Below are positions 1 through 8,575 of a stretch of 64,000 nucleotides of DNA, in pieces. The stretch spans positions 303,227 through 367,226 of the forward strand of contig VSDK01007202.1 of NCBI GenBank assembly GCA_009767595.1. The letters are read 5' to 3'. The stretch's first letter is position 1. Every line of letters begins with the position of its first letter. The notes under the pieces were generated by a model. It was not told where the DNA came from. It ran no database searches and saw nothing but the letters and a program-made list of their open reading frames with translations. This stretch comes from Symbiodinium kawagutii (taxonomy: Eukaryota; Sar; Dinophyceae; Suessiales; Symbiodiniaceae). A program made the position numbers and the translations under genes.

Positions 1-3000
1 GCCTGACCAGTGCTGAGGAATCAATTGTGAAAGATCCTTTCCTGGATGTTGCAAAATAAAAAGGTGTGATACATCCTTCTTTCGCCACAACAAAAGCACC
101 CCCGAGGTCTGACGATACTGCACACGTAATGCTTGCAGATTACCTCTAAAAATGATGGCATTGTCAAAAGCCATTGTGGGTACAAATGTTTGACGAAGGC
201 GTGAAACATCACCATGCATGTCAAGCTGTACTGGAACATAGATTTGTCCAGTGGGCAGTGCATTGATCTTATTCAATGTTCTCTTGTTGAAATGATCCCG
301 AACTGGTAATGATGTGTTCTTGTCCGTGAGAACGGAAAATGACGTATGCTCTGAAACAACCTCCTGGGCAAGCAAGGAGGTGTTGATGTCGGACAATTCT
401 TTTATGCTGAAGTCTTCAAAGAGATCCATCACAAGTCCTGACATGTTAGTCAGCAAGCACGCAGTACGACCCAGTGGCAGAATGCTCCGGATTAGGGCTG
501 AACAGAAACGATATGGGTACACTTGGGCAAGCTTTGTTCGAGAACCGTATCCAGGTGCGCTACCTTCGATTGGTTGATGCCAGTGTTTCTTAGCGGAGGA
601 CTTGTTAGTACACCTCTTAAACACTGGTCCAATGACTTCTGAAGGTAGATTGTGAAGCAAACTGGTTGGTTTATAGTAGTAATAACCATTGGGGTCTCGC
701 ATGCCAAATGCACACATATCAAGGGTATCCCAGGTGACTGAGTTCTTGCTCAACAAGGTTTGGAGAGCTCGTGTAAACCAGATTCTCGAGCTGGATGGAT
801 TTTCGATCAAGAAATATCCTCCTTTCTGCAGTTGATACAGAGCTACCTTGGCACAGAACTCGACCATAGGAAAATACTTTTCTCGTTTAGCCCTGACAGT
901 TTCTTGGTCGTTGATGTTTTGCATCTGTGACCATGGACCACATACCGGTGCCATAAACACTACCTTCGGATTGAGTCGTTCTATGAGTTCCATGGTTTTC
1001 TGACGACCTTCTACTGTCAAAATGTCATATCCGGTGCGAATGTCCACTGGAGGTCCAACCTTGAGACCATTCATCGCTGCGACCTGACTTAGACGAGCAG
1101 ATCCGGCAAAGAGCTCCAAGAAATCAATGCGTCCACGAGTGCATGGTTCCCAGTGATAGTTCTGATAAACAAAGCCTTCTGGTCCTAACTGGGATGCATC
1201 TTGTTCTATGATCTTGGTTGCGGGATCTCTGTCCTTGTCAGTCGCCAAGTGGTCGGCAGGTGAGACGCTACAAGTCTTGCATTGTGAAACACCAGGCACA
1301 GCCGAGTGGTCGGCAAGGAGTCCTACGGGATCTAAAGGAACGTCAATGTCTTCAATCGGATCTCTATCCTTCCTGATCTTGGATACGTTTACCTTGACAA
1401 TGCGAGTTCCTAGATCGACTCCAACCATGCTCCCATCGACTGAAACTAACTTGCCTTTGATCCGCTTACCGGAGTGTGAACCATCTGACTTAATCTTGCT
1501 CTTATCTTCTACCCAATAGTACACCTTATCTCCGGGAAACAGAGGACCATCTGAAAGGTTCAGTCGTGCGGCTATGTCCTTACGAATATCTTCTGACTGA
1601 CGTGCCTCTAGATACTTCTTGTGCGCAAGAGACCTCAGTGCCTTGGTTTGACTCTCACTTGCAGGGACCTCAGCGGTTAGCTGAGCAGCATCCATGTGTT
1701 CGACAGTAACAACATCAGCTGGTCTTCGACCGAATGCAAGTTCAATGGGAGTCACACCTCCTACAGTCACTGTACTGTTTCTGGCCAGTGCAGCTTGTCG
1801 AACAAGTTGACGGTACGTGATGTTAGACAACAAGGGGTCTTCCTTTATGCTGTGGACCATGAGATGTACCTGTCGCTTGAACATTCGAACAGCTGCTTCT
1901 GCTCTGTTTGGCCAGGGAGTACCGGGTCCTAAGGCTATTGGTCTGATACCTTGGCGATTATAGAAGGCTTCTAGTTCAGGACCCATGAAAGCTTGATCAC
2001 CAACGATGTAACGTGGATTGATCTGATAAGTTTCAAAGTACTCCAGGATAAAGTTGATGGTCTCTTGGCTCGATCTTGTATTCACCACGTAGGCGGTAGT
2101 TAAGGAAGTTGCACCATCATACAGCATGAGAAACTGGAGCTTACTGGTTGCACTTAGAGCCACTTCTCCATGATCTATGAATGTGAGTTCTCCAAAAACT
2201 TCACTTCTGATTCCAGAGATCTTCGCTCTACTTGGTGCAACCTTGCTCTTAGCACAAGTTTCACATTGTTTCACAATGGTGTCGTATTTTTCATAGATCT
2301 CTTTTGGCAACTTGAGTGCCGATGTTCTCCTCTTGAACTGTTCTGTGGACATGTGATAATGCTTGAGATGTAACTTCAACAGTTCAGTGGGTGAACTCAG
2401 TTTTGCATGAATCCGTTTGAGACCTAAAGGTAATGTCATGCTTGGTCCTGGTTCTTTCTTGACTTCAACCTTAGGAGGTTCTTCCTTTACTTCTTCTTTT
2501 ACATCTTCTGGTAATGGATCATCAGGAAAGATTTCCTCCCTTGATGGATCAGTCTGGGCTTCAGGACGTTCATCACCATCAGGTCGTTCTCGATGTCCGG
2601 AACTGGGTCCGGAGGATTCTGCGACAACTGTCCCATCAGGACGGGCACTCATAGGTTCGTCCTTCCGAGTAGTCGGTACCTTTTCGGACTTCAGATCTAA
2701 TTTCTTGTCGGGATCCGTGTATTTCTTCTCCTTACCCTTCTTCTTCGGTGCTGGTTTGGCCTTAGCCTTCGGAGCATCCTTGGAAGCATGTTTGCAATCA
2801 CCAGTGTATGTGTGTGGTCTGTGTTTGCCTGCGCATGCTGGGCAATACAAGGCTGATGATTGAAAACTATACTGTGGTTTCTGCTTCGAAGTTGCTAGAG
2901 CCATAATGTCAAGCACAGGGTGATTCGAAGTGCTGACCGCTAAGGCGGTACGCTTCATGCCGAACATGGGACAGGTCATGAATTCTCCAGCAGGTGTATG

Positions 3001-5178
3001 TTCAAGTGTCATACGGAGATTACGCATTTGTTCGACGGAGAATAAGATTGGCACCTTACCCTTATCAAGGATATCGATGGAAGTACTGATCCAACCTGTA
3101 TTTGAATAGGTGGGCTTGAAGTAAATGACCAACTTCTCCTTCACCGTGGATTGTTCTCCGTTGGCAAATGAAAACCTGCTAGAACATGGCTCTGTCTCAA
3201 ACCAAATGAGTTGGCTGTTCTTATGTTGCCGACATGCTTGTACCAATCGGTCAATGGCAAATCTGGATCCCATGGCACGTGTACAACCAGAGTCAAGAAT
3301 CACATACGTTGGATGTGTGTTCAGGTCGATGTATTCGCATAACAGTGAGTCTTGTTCACCATGCTGGTAATTCAAGTATGCATGTGCCATTTGATTGTCC
3401 GGTTCTACCGTGTAGATGGTATCTCTGATCTTGCACGTCACTTCATTGTGTGTAGAAACTGTAGGAACATTCATCACCTTCTCAGAATCCGAGTGGTCGG
3501 AACAAGAGAACATCTTCTTCATTGTTGACATACACGGAGTGAAACAGCTACCAATGCCATTCATGACACTGGTCATGCCTCTCAGCAGTTCTTGTCCGAG
3601 AGGTCGGAACATGTTCATGGCCGATACACCTTTGTTGTTTTGGCCAGTCTGTCCGTCCTCGGTTTCTTCAATTGGAGGCATTACTTCAACATAGTATGAC
3701 CACCACCATGAATCTGTGTCATCCCAGGTGGTGTCATCATCATTGGTGTAATTCGCTGAGCCCCACCAATCATTGCCGTAACCCCAGCTATCTTCGGGAA
3801 GGTCCCATCTATACTCTGATGCGCTTGACGCTGCTGGCTGATTCTGATCAGCCGCTTGGGCGGCAAGGTTTGCTTCTGGTGGACCTGAACCTGAAGGTTT
3901 GCCCTTTCCTTTGGAAGGTTTTCCTCCTTTCCATCCACCTTTGTAAGCATCCTTTCCTTTTCCCTTGCCTTTTCCTTTGCCCTTGTTGTATTTGCCTTTC
4001 CCTTTTCCAAAATAGCTAGGATCTGGTGGTGCATCATCATCCGGGTTTCCGGTAGCATAGCCTTTGCCCTTTGACCTGGGTTTGAAACCAGGGCGTTTTC
4101 TTCTTCCTTTCTTGCCGCCTTTTCCTTTTCCTCCTGAGCGTTTGAAAGTTCTTCCGGCAACTCTGCGTTTCTGATAGAAACCTTCTGCCTGGAGGATCCA
4201 AAAATCCTCTTCACAGTACAGTGATACGAAGCCCTCTTCCTGTGTTTCCTCATCAACTACCCAGAAACCAGGTTCATCCTCATGTTCTCCTTCCTCAATG
4301 ACCAAGAAGGTTGTCTTCCTGCGATGTTGGAGAGAAGGATCTGCTACTCCTGTTCTTGTGCTGCAGAACAATTCGAGGAATAACTGCTTTACGAGTTGGT
4401 ATGTGTATTCATTCATTGCTACCTGTCTCAAAGACATGGAGCTGACAAACCTCTCTCGTTGGGCCTCGCTAAGATCAGCTTGTACCAAAAAGGTAAGCGC
4501 AATCAAGTTGTCGTTCAAAGGGAACTGATCATCATGTTGTTGCCGATAAATTGCAATGATCTGCTCACGGAGTCTTTCAGCGGCAGTTCTACGGTCTGCC
4601 TCATCTTGAATGGCAGCCAAGTAGTCGGCATCAGCTTTCGCAACATGGTCTCTAACAAACTCAATTTCATTCACCTGAGGAACTACTCGTTCGTAGAGAT
4701 CATTCCATGCTACTCTGAGCCGTTTCATGTTTATCTCAAACCGTCCGATCCAGTGCACCATCTCACTTGACCCCCTGTAAGTCCTGTACACCTGCAAAAA
4801 GCGGTACATGAACACATGGGACTTGCCCTTCACAAAATATGGACGCATGGTCTCCTTGAAGTGATTCAGTCCTCGGTTTGGATCTCGCAGGACTGCGTTG
4901 TCAAAGAGATTCTTGTAGAAGACAGCTGGTCCAATTAATGCGTTTTTAAGGGAAGGCCCTATCTTGTCCGCATTCAAGGTGGTTATCCCGAGCCAATCCT
5001 CTATCAAATCCTCGTATTCGAACCAACTAGAGGTACCATCGAAGGTAGGCGGGATTTTGGGTGTCATTCTAAGTGCACCAGTCGATGTTTCCGTTGCCGC
5101 GTAGGCGGTATTCGGATCTGGCAGTGCCAATTGTCCGGCCGGTTCTTCATCACTGTCTAGTGAATAGAATTGTACCAT
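1..5178 (-). CDS. copia-type Gag-Pol polyprotein, N-terminal 1726 codons, partial
   Basis: The frame starts at the ATG at 5178 (residues begin MVQFYSLDSDEE) and is open to the window edge. In order: an all-helical gag-like region (about 40-300, FDGTSSWFEYEDLIEDW near its start); a basic Gly/Lys-rich stretch (about 345-430, many GKGKGK runs) in the place of a CCHC zinc knuckle, which I do not see; an aspartic protease with DSGCTR at 629-634; a pre-integrase zinc site (H937/H940/H942, C972, C975); an integrase core with D1002, D1061 and E1094, the last two 33 residues apart as expected for a DDE enzyme; then a methyltransferase-like domain at about 1345-1560 and a linker leading to the missing reverse transcriptase. 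The protein would be cut by its own protease, package element RNA, and integrate the DNA copy. The start is supported by the gag-like sequence beginning directly after it and by the GC-rich leader upstream. Confidence 0.93.
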   Translation of the reverse strand, partial: MVQFYSLDSDEEPAGQLALPDPNTAYAATETSTGALRMTPKIPPTFDGTSSWFEYEDLIEDWLGITTLNADKIGPSLKNALIGPAVFYKNLFDNAVLRDPNRGLNHFKETMRPYFVKGKSHVFMYRFLQVYRTYRGSSEMVHWIGRFEINMKRLRVAWNDLYERVVPQVNEIEFVRDHVAKADADYLAAIQDEADRRTAAERLREQIIAIYRQQHDDQFPLNDNLIALTFLVQADLSEAQRERFVSSMSLRQVAMNEYTYQLVKQLFLELFCSTRTGVADPSLQHRRKTTFLVIEEGEHEDEPGFWVVDEETQEEGFVSLYCEEDFWILQAEGFYQKRRVAGRTFKRSGGKGKGGKKGRRKRPGFKPRSKGKGYATGNPDDDAPPDPSYFGKGKGKYNKGKGKGKGKGKDAYKGGWKGGKPSKGKGKPSGSGPPEANLAAQAADQNQPAASSASEYRWDLPEDSWGYGNDWWGSANYTNDDDTTWDDTDSWWWSYYVEVMPPIEETEDGQTGQNNKGVSAMNMFRPLGQELLRGMTSVMNGIGSCFTPCMSTMKKMFSCSDHSDSEKVMNVPTVSTHNEVTCKIRDTIYTVEPDNQMAHAYLNYQHGEQDSLLCEYIDLNTHPTYVILDSGCTRAMGSRFAIDRLVQACRQHKNSQLIWFETEPCSSRFSFANGEQSTVKEKLVIYFKPTYSNTGWISTSIDILDKGKVPILFSVEQMRNLRMTLEHTPAGEFMTCPMFGMKRTALAVSTSNHPVLDIMALATSKQKPQYSFQSSALYCPACAGKHRPHTYTGDCKHASKDAPKAKAKPAPKKKGKEKKYTDPDKKLDLKSEKVPTTRKDEPMSARPDGTVVAESSGPSSGHRERPDGDERPEAQTDPSREEIFPDDPLPEDVKEEVKEEPPKVEVKKEPGPSMTLPLGLKRIHAKLSSPTELLKLHLKHYHMSTEQFKRRTSALKLPKEIYEKYDTIVKQCETCAKSKVAPSRAKISGIRSEVFGELTFIDHGEVALSATSKLQFLMLYDGATSLTTAYVVNTRSSQETINFILEYFETYQINPRYIVGDQAFMGPELEAFYNRQGIRPIALGPGTPWPNRAEAAVRMFKRQVHLMVHSIKEDPLLSNITYRQLVRQAALARNSTVTVGGVTPIELAFGRRPADVVTVEHMDAAQLTAEVPASESQTKALRSLAHKKYLEARQSEDIRKDIAARLNLSDGPLFPGDKVYYWVEDKSKIKSDGSHSGKRIKGKLVSVDGSMVGVDLGTRIVKVNVSKIRKDRDPIEDIDVPLDPVGLLADHSAVPGVSQCKTCSVSPADHLATDKDRDPATKIIEQDASQLGPEGFVYQNYHWEPCTRGRIDFLELFAGSARLSQVAAMNGLKVGPPVDIRTGYDILTVEGRQKTMELIERLNPKVVFMAPVCGPWSQMQNINDQETVRAKREKYFPMVEFCAKVALYQLQKGGYFLIENPSSSRIWFTRALQTLLSKNSVTWDTLDMCAFGMRDPNGYYYYKPTSLLHNLPSEVIGPVFKRCTNKSSAKKHWHQPIEGSAPGYGSRTKLAQVYPYRFCSALIRSILPLGRTACLLTNMSGLVMDLFEDFSIKELSDINTSLLAQEVVSEHTSFSVLTDKNTSLPVRDHFNKRTLNKINALPTGQIYVPVQLDMHGDVSRLRQTFVPTMAFDNAIIFRGNLQALRVQYRQTSGVLLLWRKKDVSHLFILQHPGKDLSQLIPQHWSG
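499..1146 (-). other. C5-cytosine methyltransferase-like domain inside the polyprotein
   Basis: Residues about 1345-1560. Visible motifs: DFLELFAGSARLS at 1352-1364, corresponding to motif I of the S-adenosylmethionine fold; PPVDIRTGYDIL shortly after, with acidic residues placed as in motifs II-III; APVCGPWS with Cys1413 at the position of the catalytic cysteine of motif IV (usual form PPC, here PVC); and FLIENPSS with Glu1459-Asn1460 at motif VI (usual form ENV, here ENP). A C-terminal part ends in AQVYPYRFCSALI. No clear motif VIII or target-recognition domain was recognised. DNA methyltransferases carried by dinoflagellate retrotransposons have been reported; whether this domain belongs to that lineage cannot be decided here. 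It could also be a degenerate or non-catalytic SAM-fold domain. Confidence 0.7.
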
Positions 5179-5292
5179 CTTGGGGACTTTCACTCACGGT
5201 TGCCCCGGTCCGTTTAGACGGAACAAGCTTGTGAAGGCTTGTCCACACTGTCTTCTTCGGGCACACAGAAATTGTATGTCCGTGTAGACGGA
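1244..5292 (-). repeat. interspersed 14-bp GC-rich micropalindromes (about 12 copies)
   Basis: Form on the plus strand: five-base arm, four-base loop, five-base arm, with CCG in the left and CGG in the right arm. Perfect or near-perfect copies: 1301-1314 (gccga-gtgg-tcggc), 2665-2676 (ccga-gtag-tcgg), 2936-2949 (accgc-taag-gcggt), 3488-3501 (tccga-gtgg-tcgga), 3595-3608 (tccga-gagg-tcgga), 3851-3864 (gccgc-ttgg-gcggc), 5096-5109 (gccgc-gtag-gcggt), 5209-5222 (tccgt-ttag-acgga) and 5279-5292 (tccgt-gtag-acgga). One-mismatch copies: 1244-1257, 2084-2097 and 4616-4629. The loops all end in G and read alike, so all copies point the same way. Most are followed on the plus strand by (a)aca(a)g or caagg. 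Confidence 0.82.
1700..2370 (-). other. integrase: zinc-binding region plus DDE core
   Basis: Residues about 937-1160. The histidines (HLKHYH) and the CETC pair are 30-35 residues apart, as in GAG-pre-integrase zinc fingers. The catalytic triad candidates sit in TFIDHG (D1002), VGDQAF (D1061) and NRAEAAVR (E1094). The last block replaces the NGVAER form of plant and animal copia elements. All three acidic residues and both cysteines are present, so the domain looks competent. Confidence 0.85.
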
Positions 5293-5460
5293 ACCGGAGC
5301 ACTCAGCTCCGCTACCACTTTGAGGGTTAATTCCCCTTAAAGGTTCCCTGATCTAACACCGTAAGATCTGGTCCCAAACACACTGCAGGCGACGGCTGAG
5401 TCAGTTGTTTTCCAGAGCGCAGGCTACGCTAAATCTTGAGCCATACCGACAAGGTATGAA
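5179..5460 (-). other. untranslated leader / probable LTR-internal junction of the retrotransposon, hairpin-rich
   Basis: Non-coding sequence immediately upstream of the polyprotein start. It contains two 14-bp micropalindromes (5209-5222 and 5279-5292), a 6-bp-stem hairpin directly after the second (5295-5311, cggagc-actca-gctccg), a 10-bp palindrome acaagcttgt at 5223-5232, and a 6-bp-stem hairpin at 5442-5458 (catacc-gacaa-ggtatg). On the minus strand TGGCTCAAG (5435-5443) matches the 3' end of the dinoflagellate spliced leader. No TATA-like box or primer binding site was recognised. Confidence 0.5.
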
Positions 5461-5550
5461 GAGTCCATGAACAAGTGACAACAGAAGCTACGAAGACATG
5501 TTGAACTAACTATGAACATTGCGTAGGGGACTAACTACAAAAGAATCACA

Positions 5551-5580
5551 GGGGGTGGGGAGGGGATGGGGGTTGGGGGG
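5551..5580 (+). other. G-quadruplex motif
   Basis: Five runs of four to six G separated by one or two bases (ggggg t gggg a gggg at ggggg tt gggggg). The minus strand, in the sense of the retrotransposon, is the C-rich partner. It lies about 370 bp upstream of the polyprotein start, so it could be in or next to the LTR. Confidence 0.75.
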
Positions 5581-6530
5581 TTAGGTTGGGAGGTTGAAGG
5601 TGAAGGGATCCCCAAGTGATGTGAGTTTTGGAAGATGAGGGTTGATGAAGCAACAGGATTGACTACAGGTGAGTTAAATGTGGATGAAGTGTTGATAGGT
5701 GTTGTAAGTTATTTTGGGTTCATCTACTGATGGTTGAGCGATTTTCGGATTAGGTCGCCGGAAAAAAGGGGGAGGTTCTTTGCCACGGTGATTATATACA
5801 TATATCGTATGTGTGTGCATGTACGTGTAGCGTGAACTTGTTGATTTGCCACTTGACGTCGGGAACTCACCAGGGGAAGGCCTACTGCTGACAGGACGTT
5901 CCACGATCACTTTTGGACGATCGCCTGCAAGATGAGGCGCGGTGTGTTGCTTTTATGACTGGGGAATGACAGGATGGTGGGTAGTTGCCACATGATTATG
6001 GTGACAGATTACTGTACATTCATGCTCGTGCTTTATGAGTCAGGTTGAGTAATTTGAGTATCTTCATGTTTCCGAAGTCCTGCTTGTGGTTCCAAGACGA
6101 ACATGGTTTCGGTTATCGTTACTTTGGTATTGGCTTTGGTGTGGTCCTGTGGTTGGTGTTGAGGGACGCAGTAGCAGCCTTCTCAGATCCAACAAGAGCC
6201 AATCTGTACGCAGTGTTTAGATTCGCATGTACGCTTCTATTTTGACACCAGAGGCACACTTTCTTGGCAAGCACCAACGGCAACCACAACAACAACAACA
6301 AGAAGTATAATTCTTGGCGGGCTGTTAACCAAAAGCAACTGGAACATCTTCAGAACTCCTAGTTGAGCCTCAAAATGTGGGGATTCCAAAAGCATCAAGG
6401 ATAAAGCTCCTAACTAGTCAAGCCCCTGGCCCAGTGCCAGTGGTGAGCATTTCAACTTGTTTGAAACCACACCCAGCAATGTCCATTTATGCAGCAGTCA
6501 AATCAGCATGTTTGTTCTACCGCAATCACC
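5581..6530. other. no gene recognised
   Basis: Mixed-composition DNA with a short TA/TG-rich patch (5793-5832) and a CAA run (about 6280-6303). Open frames here are under 80 codons with no recognisable protein. The first part could still belong to the retrotransposon LTR. Confidence 0.5.
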
Positions 6531-6693
6531 GGGTTGGTGGTTCTAAACATGTTTTGTTTTCCCCAAGATTTACAAATCGTTGGTTGGTTGACTAATGTTT
6601 CTTATAGGAGTGGTTGGTTGACTTGCGCCTATTTTTCATGACGGGGTGGTGAGCACCACCAACCAGTTAGGGGTGGCTCAACCACCAACCAGT
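6531..6693. mobile_element. family B inverted-repeat element, compound copy
   Basis: Family B has termini reading CTGGTTGGTGGTTTCAAA and its complement TTTGAACCACCAACCAGT, a start of the type aaacatgttttattttccc, and an inner ggttggttggttgactaat followed by an ataggggtggttcaac end. Total length is about 85-105 bp. This copy is longer because it carries two successive right ends (6651-6667 and 6673-6693) separated by about 20 bp. No coding capacity; it resembles a MITE. Confidence 0.75.
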
Positions 6694-8418
6694 CACCTGC
6701 GCCACCCGATTCGTGCCGGCCGTGCCGCCGGTTCCAGGTGCGCTTCACAGCTTCGGGAGCAGTGGCGCCAGAGGGTTCCATGCTGCTGTGGCTCGAGGTG
6801 GGGAAAAGCCGAAGCTTGGCGGCAGCTGAGACCCTGAAATCATGGCACTGCAACCTGAACTAGCACCGTTATCAACTATACTTATTCCACCTAAATGATG
6901 GTGGCAGTTCATTACAACTACCCAAATGATGGTGGTTGATAATGGTGGAACTACCGAAATCCATTATTGAGGTGGAATAATGGAGTGGAATATGGAGCAA
7001 TAGCAACGATAAAAACAGATAAAAAACATCATCAACAAGAACCAAGCGGAACAACAGCAAGGACGACGACAACGAAGATGATAACAACCAATAACAACGA
7101 GCACAAAAGAAACAATAACACCACGTTGGATATATCCACGTTGAATGCCTCAATGCTGAACTGCTGATCTTTCTTGTGTGGTCCTCGGTATGGCTTCAAC
7201 CCGTCGCCATTGCAAATGCAGAAACCTATGCGCGTGATTGTGAACAAACTAGTGCAGCTGGGTGTGCTCTCAATTCGTGAGATGCATAACACATGTCTTG
7301 GACCAATGGCACCTTCACAGCCAAGTCAGATGGAAGCTCAGCACTGGCATTGCAACGGTCGCAACATGACCACGGGCCCAAGCTCAAGAGTAGCCCTTGT
7401 TTCTTTTGATATCCGAAAGACAACTTGGGAGATTGTTTTCAATGGTTGTGCATTTGTGCATGCCAAATCGGTGTGGACAGCCCCATATCCATGCAACTTG
7501 CAATAGAGCATCAGGAAACAAAGCATTGAAGCTTCAAATCGTGGCCAAGGCAGGGGCATCGACGGGCCCAGGGAGTGGATCCTGGTGCAAGTCGGCTGGA
7601 TCGAGACGTGTTGAGATGTTGCAAGAGGTCAAACCACCATAAAGTCTTAAAGTTCTATTCAATTGATTCTTTGCGTCGGGAACAGTTTCAATTTCTTGGC
7701 GATTTGCTTCATAGTACACTCTGAAACAACGACGTTTGACTCCCTGGTCTTGTAAGGAAACTGTCAGCACTTGAGTTTCTTGGATGATTTCTAGCGTTTA
7801 TGAGCAACCGGTGCCTGTGTTTCTAGTACCAGCTTCATTGGTTTGAATATTTTCGAATTAAACACTCTTTAAACTGATGGATATAGTAAACTAAGCTGGG
7901 AAGTGGAAAAGCCGCAATTTCTTACGGCTTACCCACAAAGAATGGATAAGGATGGTGGATATTTGCTCCGAGGTTAGCTTGCCAGATGGCTAATTACGAT
8001 GTTGCAAACCAACATCAACCGGCATGTCTTGGCCAAGAAATCCTTGGAGTGATCATGGTTCATTGGCAAACCCGCTGTTCAGTGGCTTCCAGGTATGAGC
8101 TTCAGCGATGAAGCATTTGATTTGATTCAGCCCAATGAACACGGGGAAATCTTCAAGCATGATACACCCAGCAATGAGCAACCTATGTGATTCCACCATT
8201 CGGATGACCAACAACTGCTACTTTGAATGTCCTGGTCCCAGGCTGTGGTGCTTCGGGACCAAACAGGCCTTTGCACGGCCAAGCAACTGCCACGAGAGAT
8301 GGATCCTGGGCGAGGCTGAACGTGGGCTGATCACGGTGTTGAATGATGATTGATAACGTTGCGCTTATCAAGCAGTGATGATGTCGGTGAACAATAATTG
8401 ATGGTCGTTGCTGTAATC
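6694..8418. other. no gene recognised; GC-rich island and A/C-rich stretch
   Basis: A GC-rich island at about 6700-6835 is open in several frames on both strands and might be an exon, but no splice pattern or protein family was recognised. An AAC/GAC-rich stretch lies at about 7020-7125. The remainder (7130-8418) holds only short unconvincing frames. Confidence 0.45.
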
Positions 8419-8427
8419 TGATGATGA

Positions 8428-8461
<34 letters not shown>

Positions 8462-8513
8462 GGTGGTGATGATGATTATGATTATGATGTTGATGATGAT
8501 GATGATGAGGCTG

Positions 8514-8549
<36 letters not shown>

Positions 8550-8575
8550 TTGATGATGATGATGATGATGATGAT
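8419..8575 (+). repeat. interrupted (ATG)n/(GTG)n trinucleotide repeat
   Basis: About 157 bp of atg repeats interrupted by gtg, att and agg variants. Open frames through it (poly-His, poly-Ile, poly-Met) are products of the repeat. Confidence 0.95.

Larger units (their letters stand above)
1..5530 (-). mobile_element. Ty1/copia-order LTR retrotransposon, 5' part (truncated by window edge)
   Basis: One element on the minus strand: an untranslated leader (about 5179-5460) followed by a single long frame in the order gag, protease, integrase, methyltransferase-like domain, which runs off the left edge before the reverse transcriptase. Integrase before reverse transcriptase is the Ty1/copia order. 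The other LTR would lie outside the window, so LTR limits, primer binding site and target-site duplication cannot be set; the right boundary at 5530 is a guess placed before the G-rich tract. The absence of any stop over 1726 codons suggests a recently active copy. Confidence 0.88.

Noticed and set aside
3672-4256. Open frames of 115-191 codons antisense or out of frame to the retrotransposon
   Set aside because: Shadows of the polyprotein frame, driven by its Gly/Lys-rich segment.
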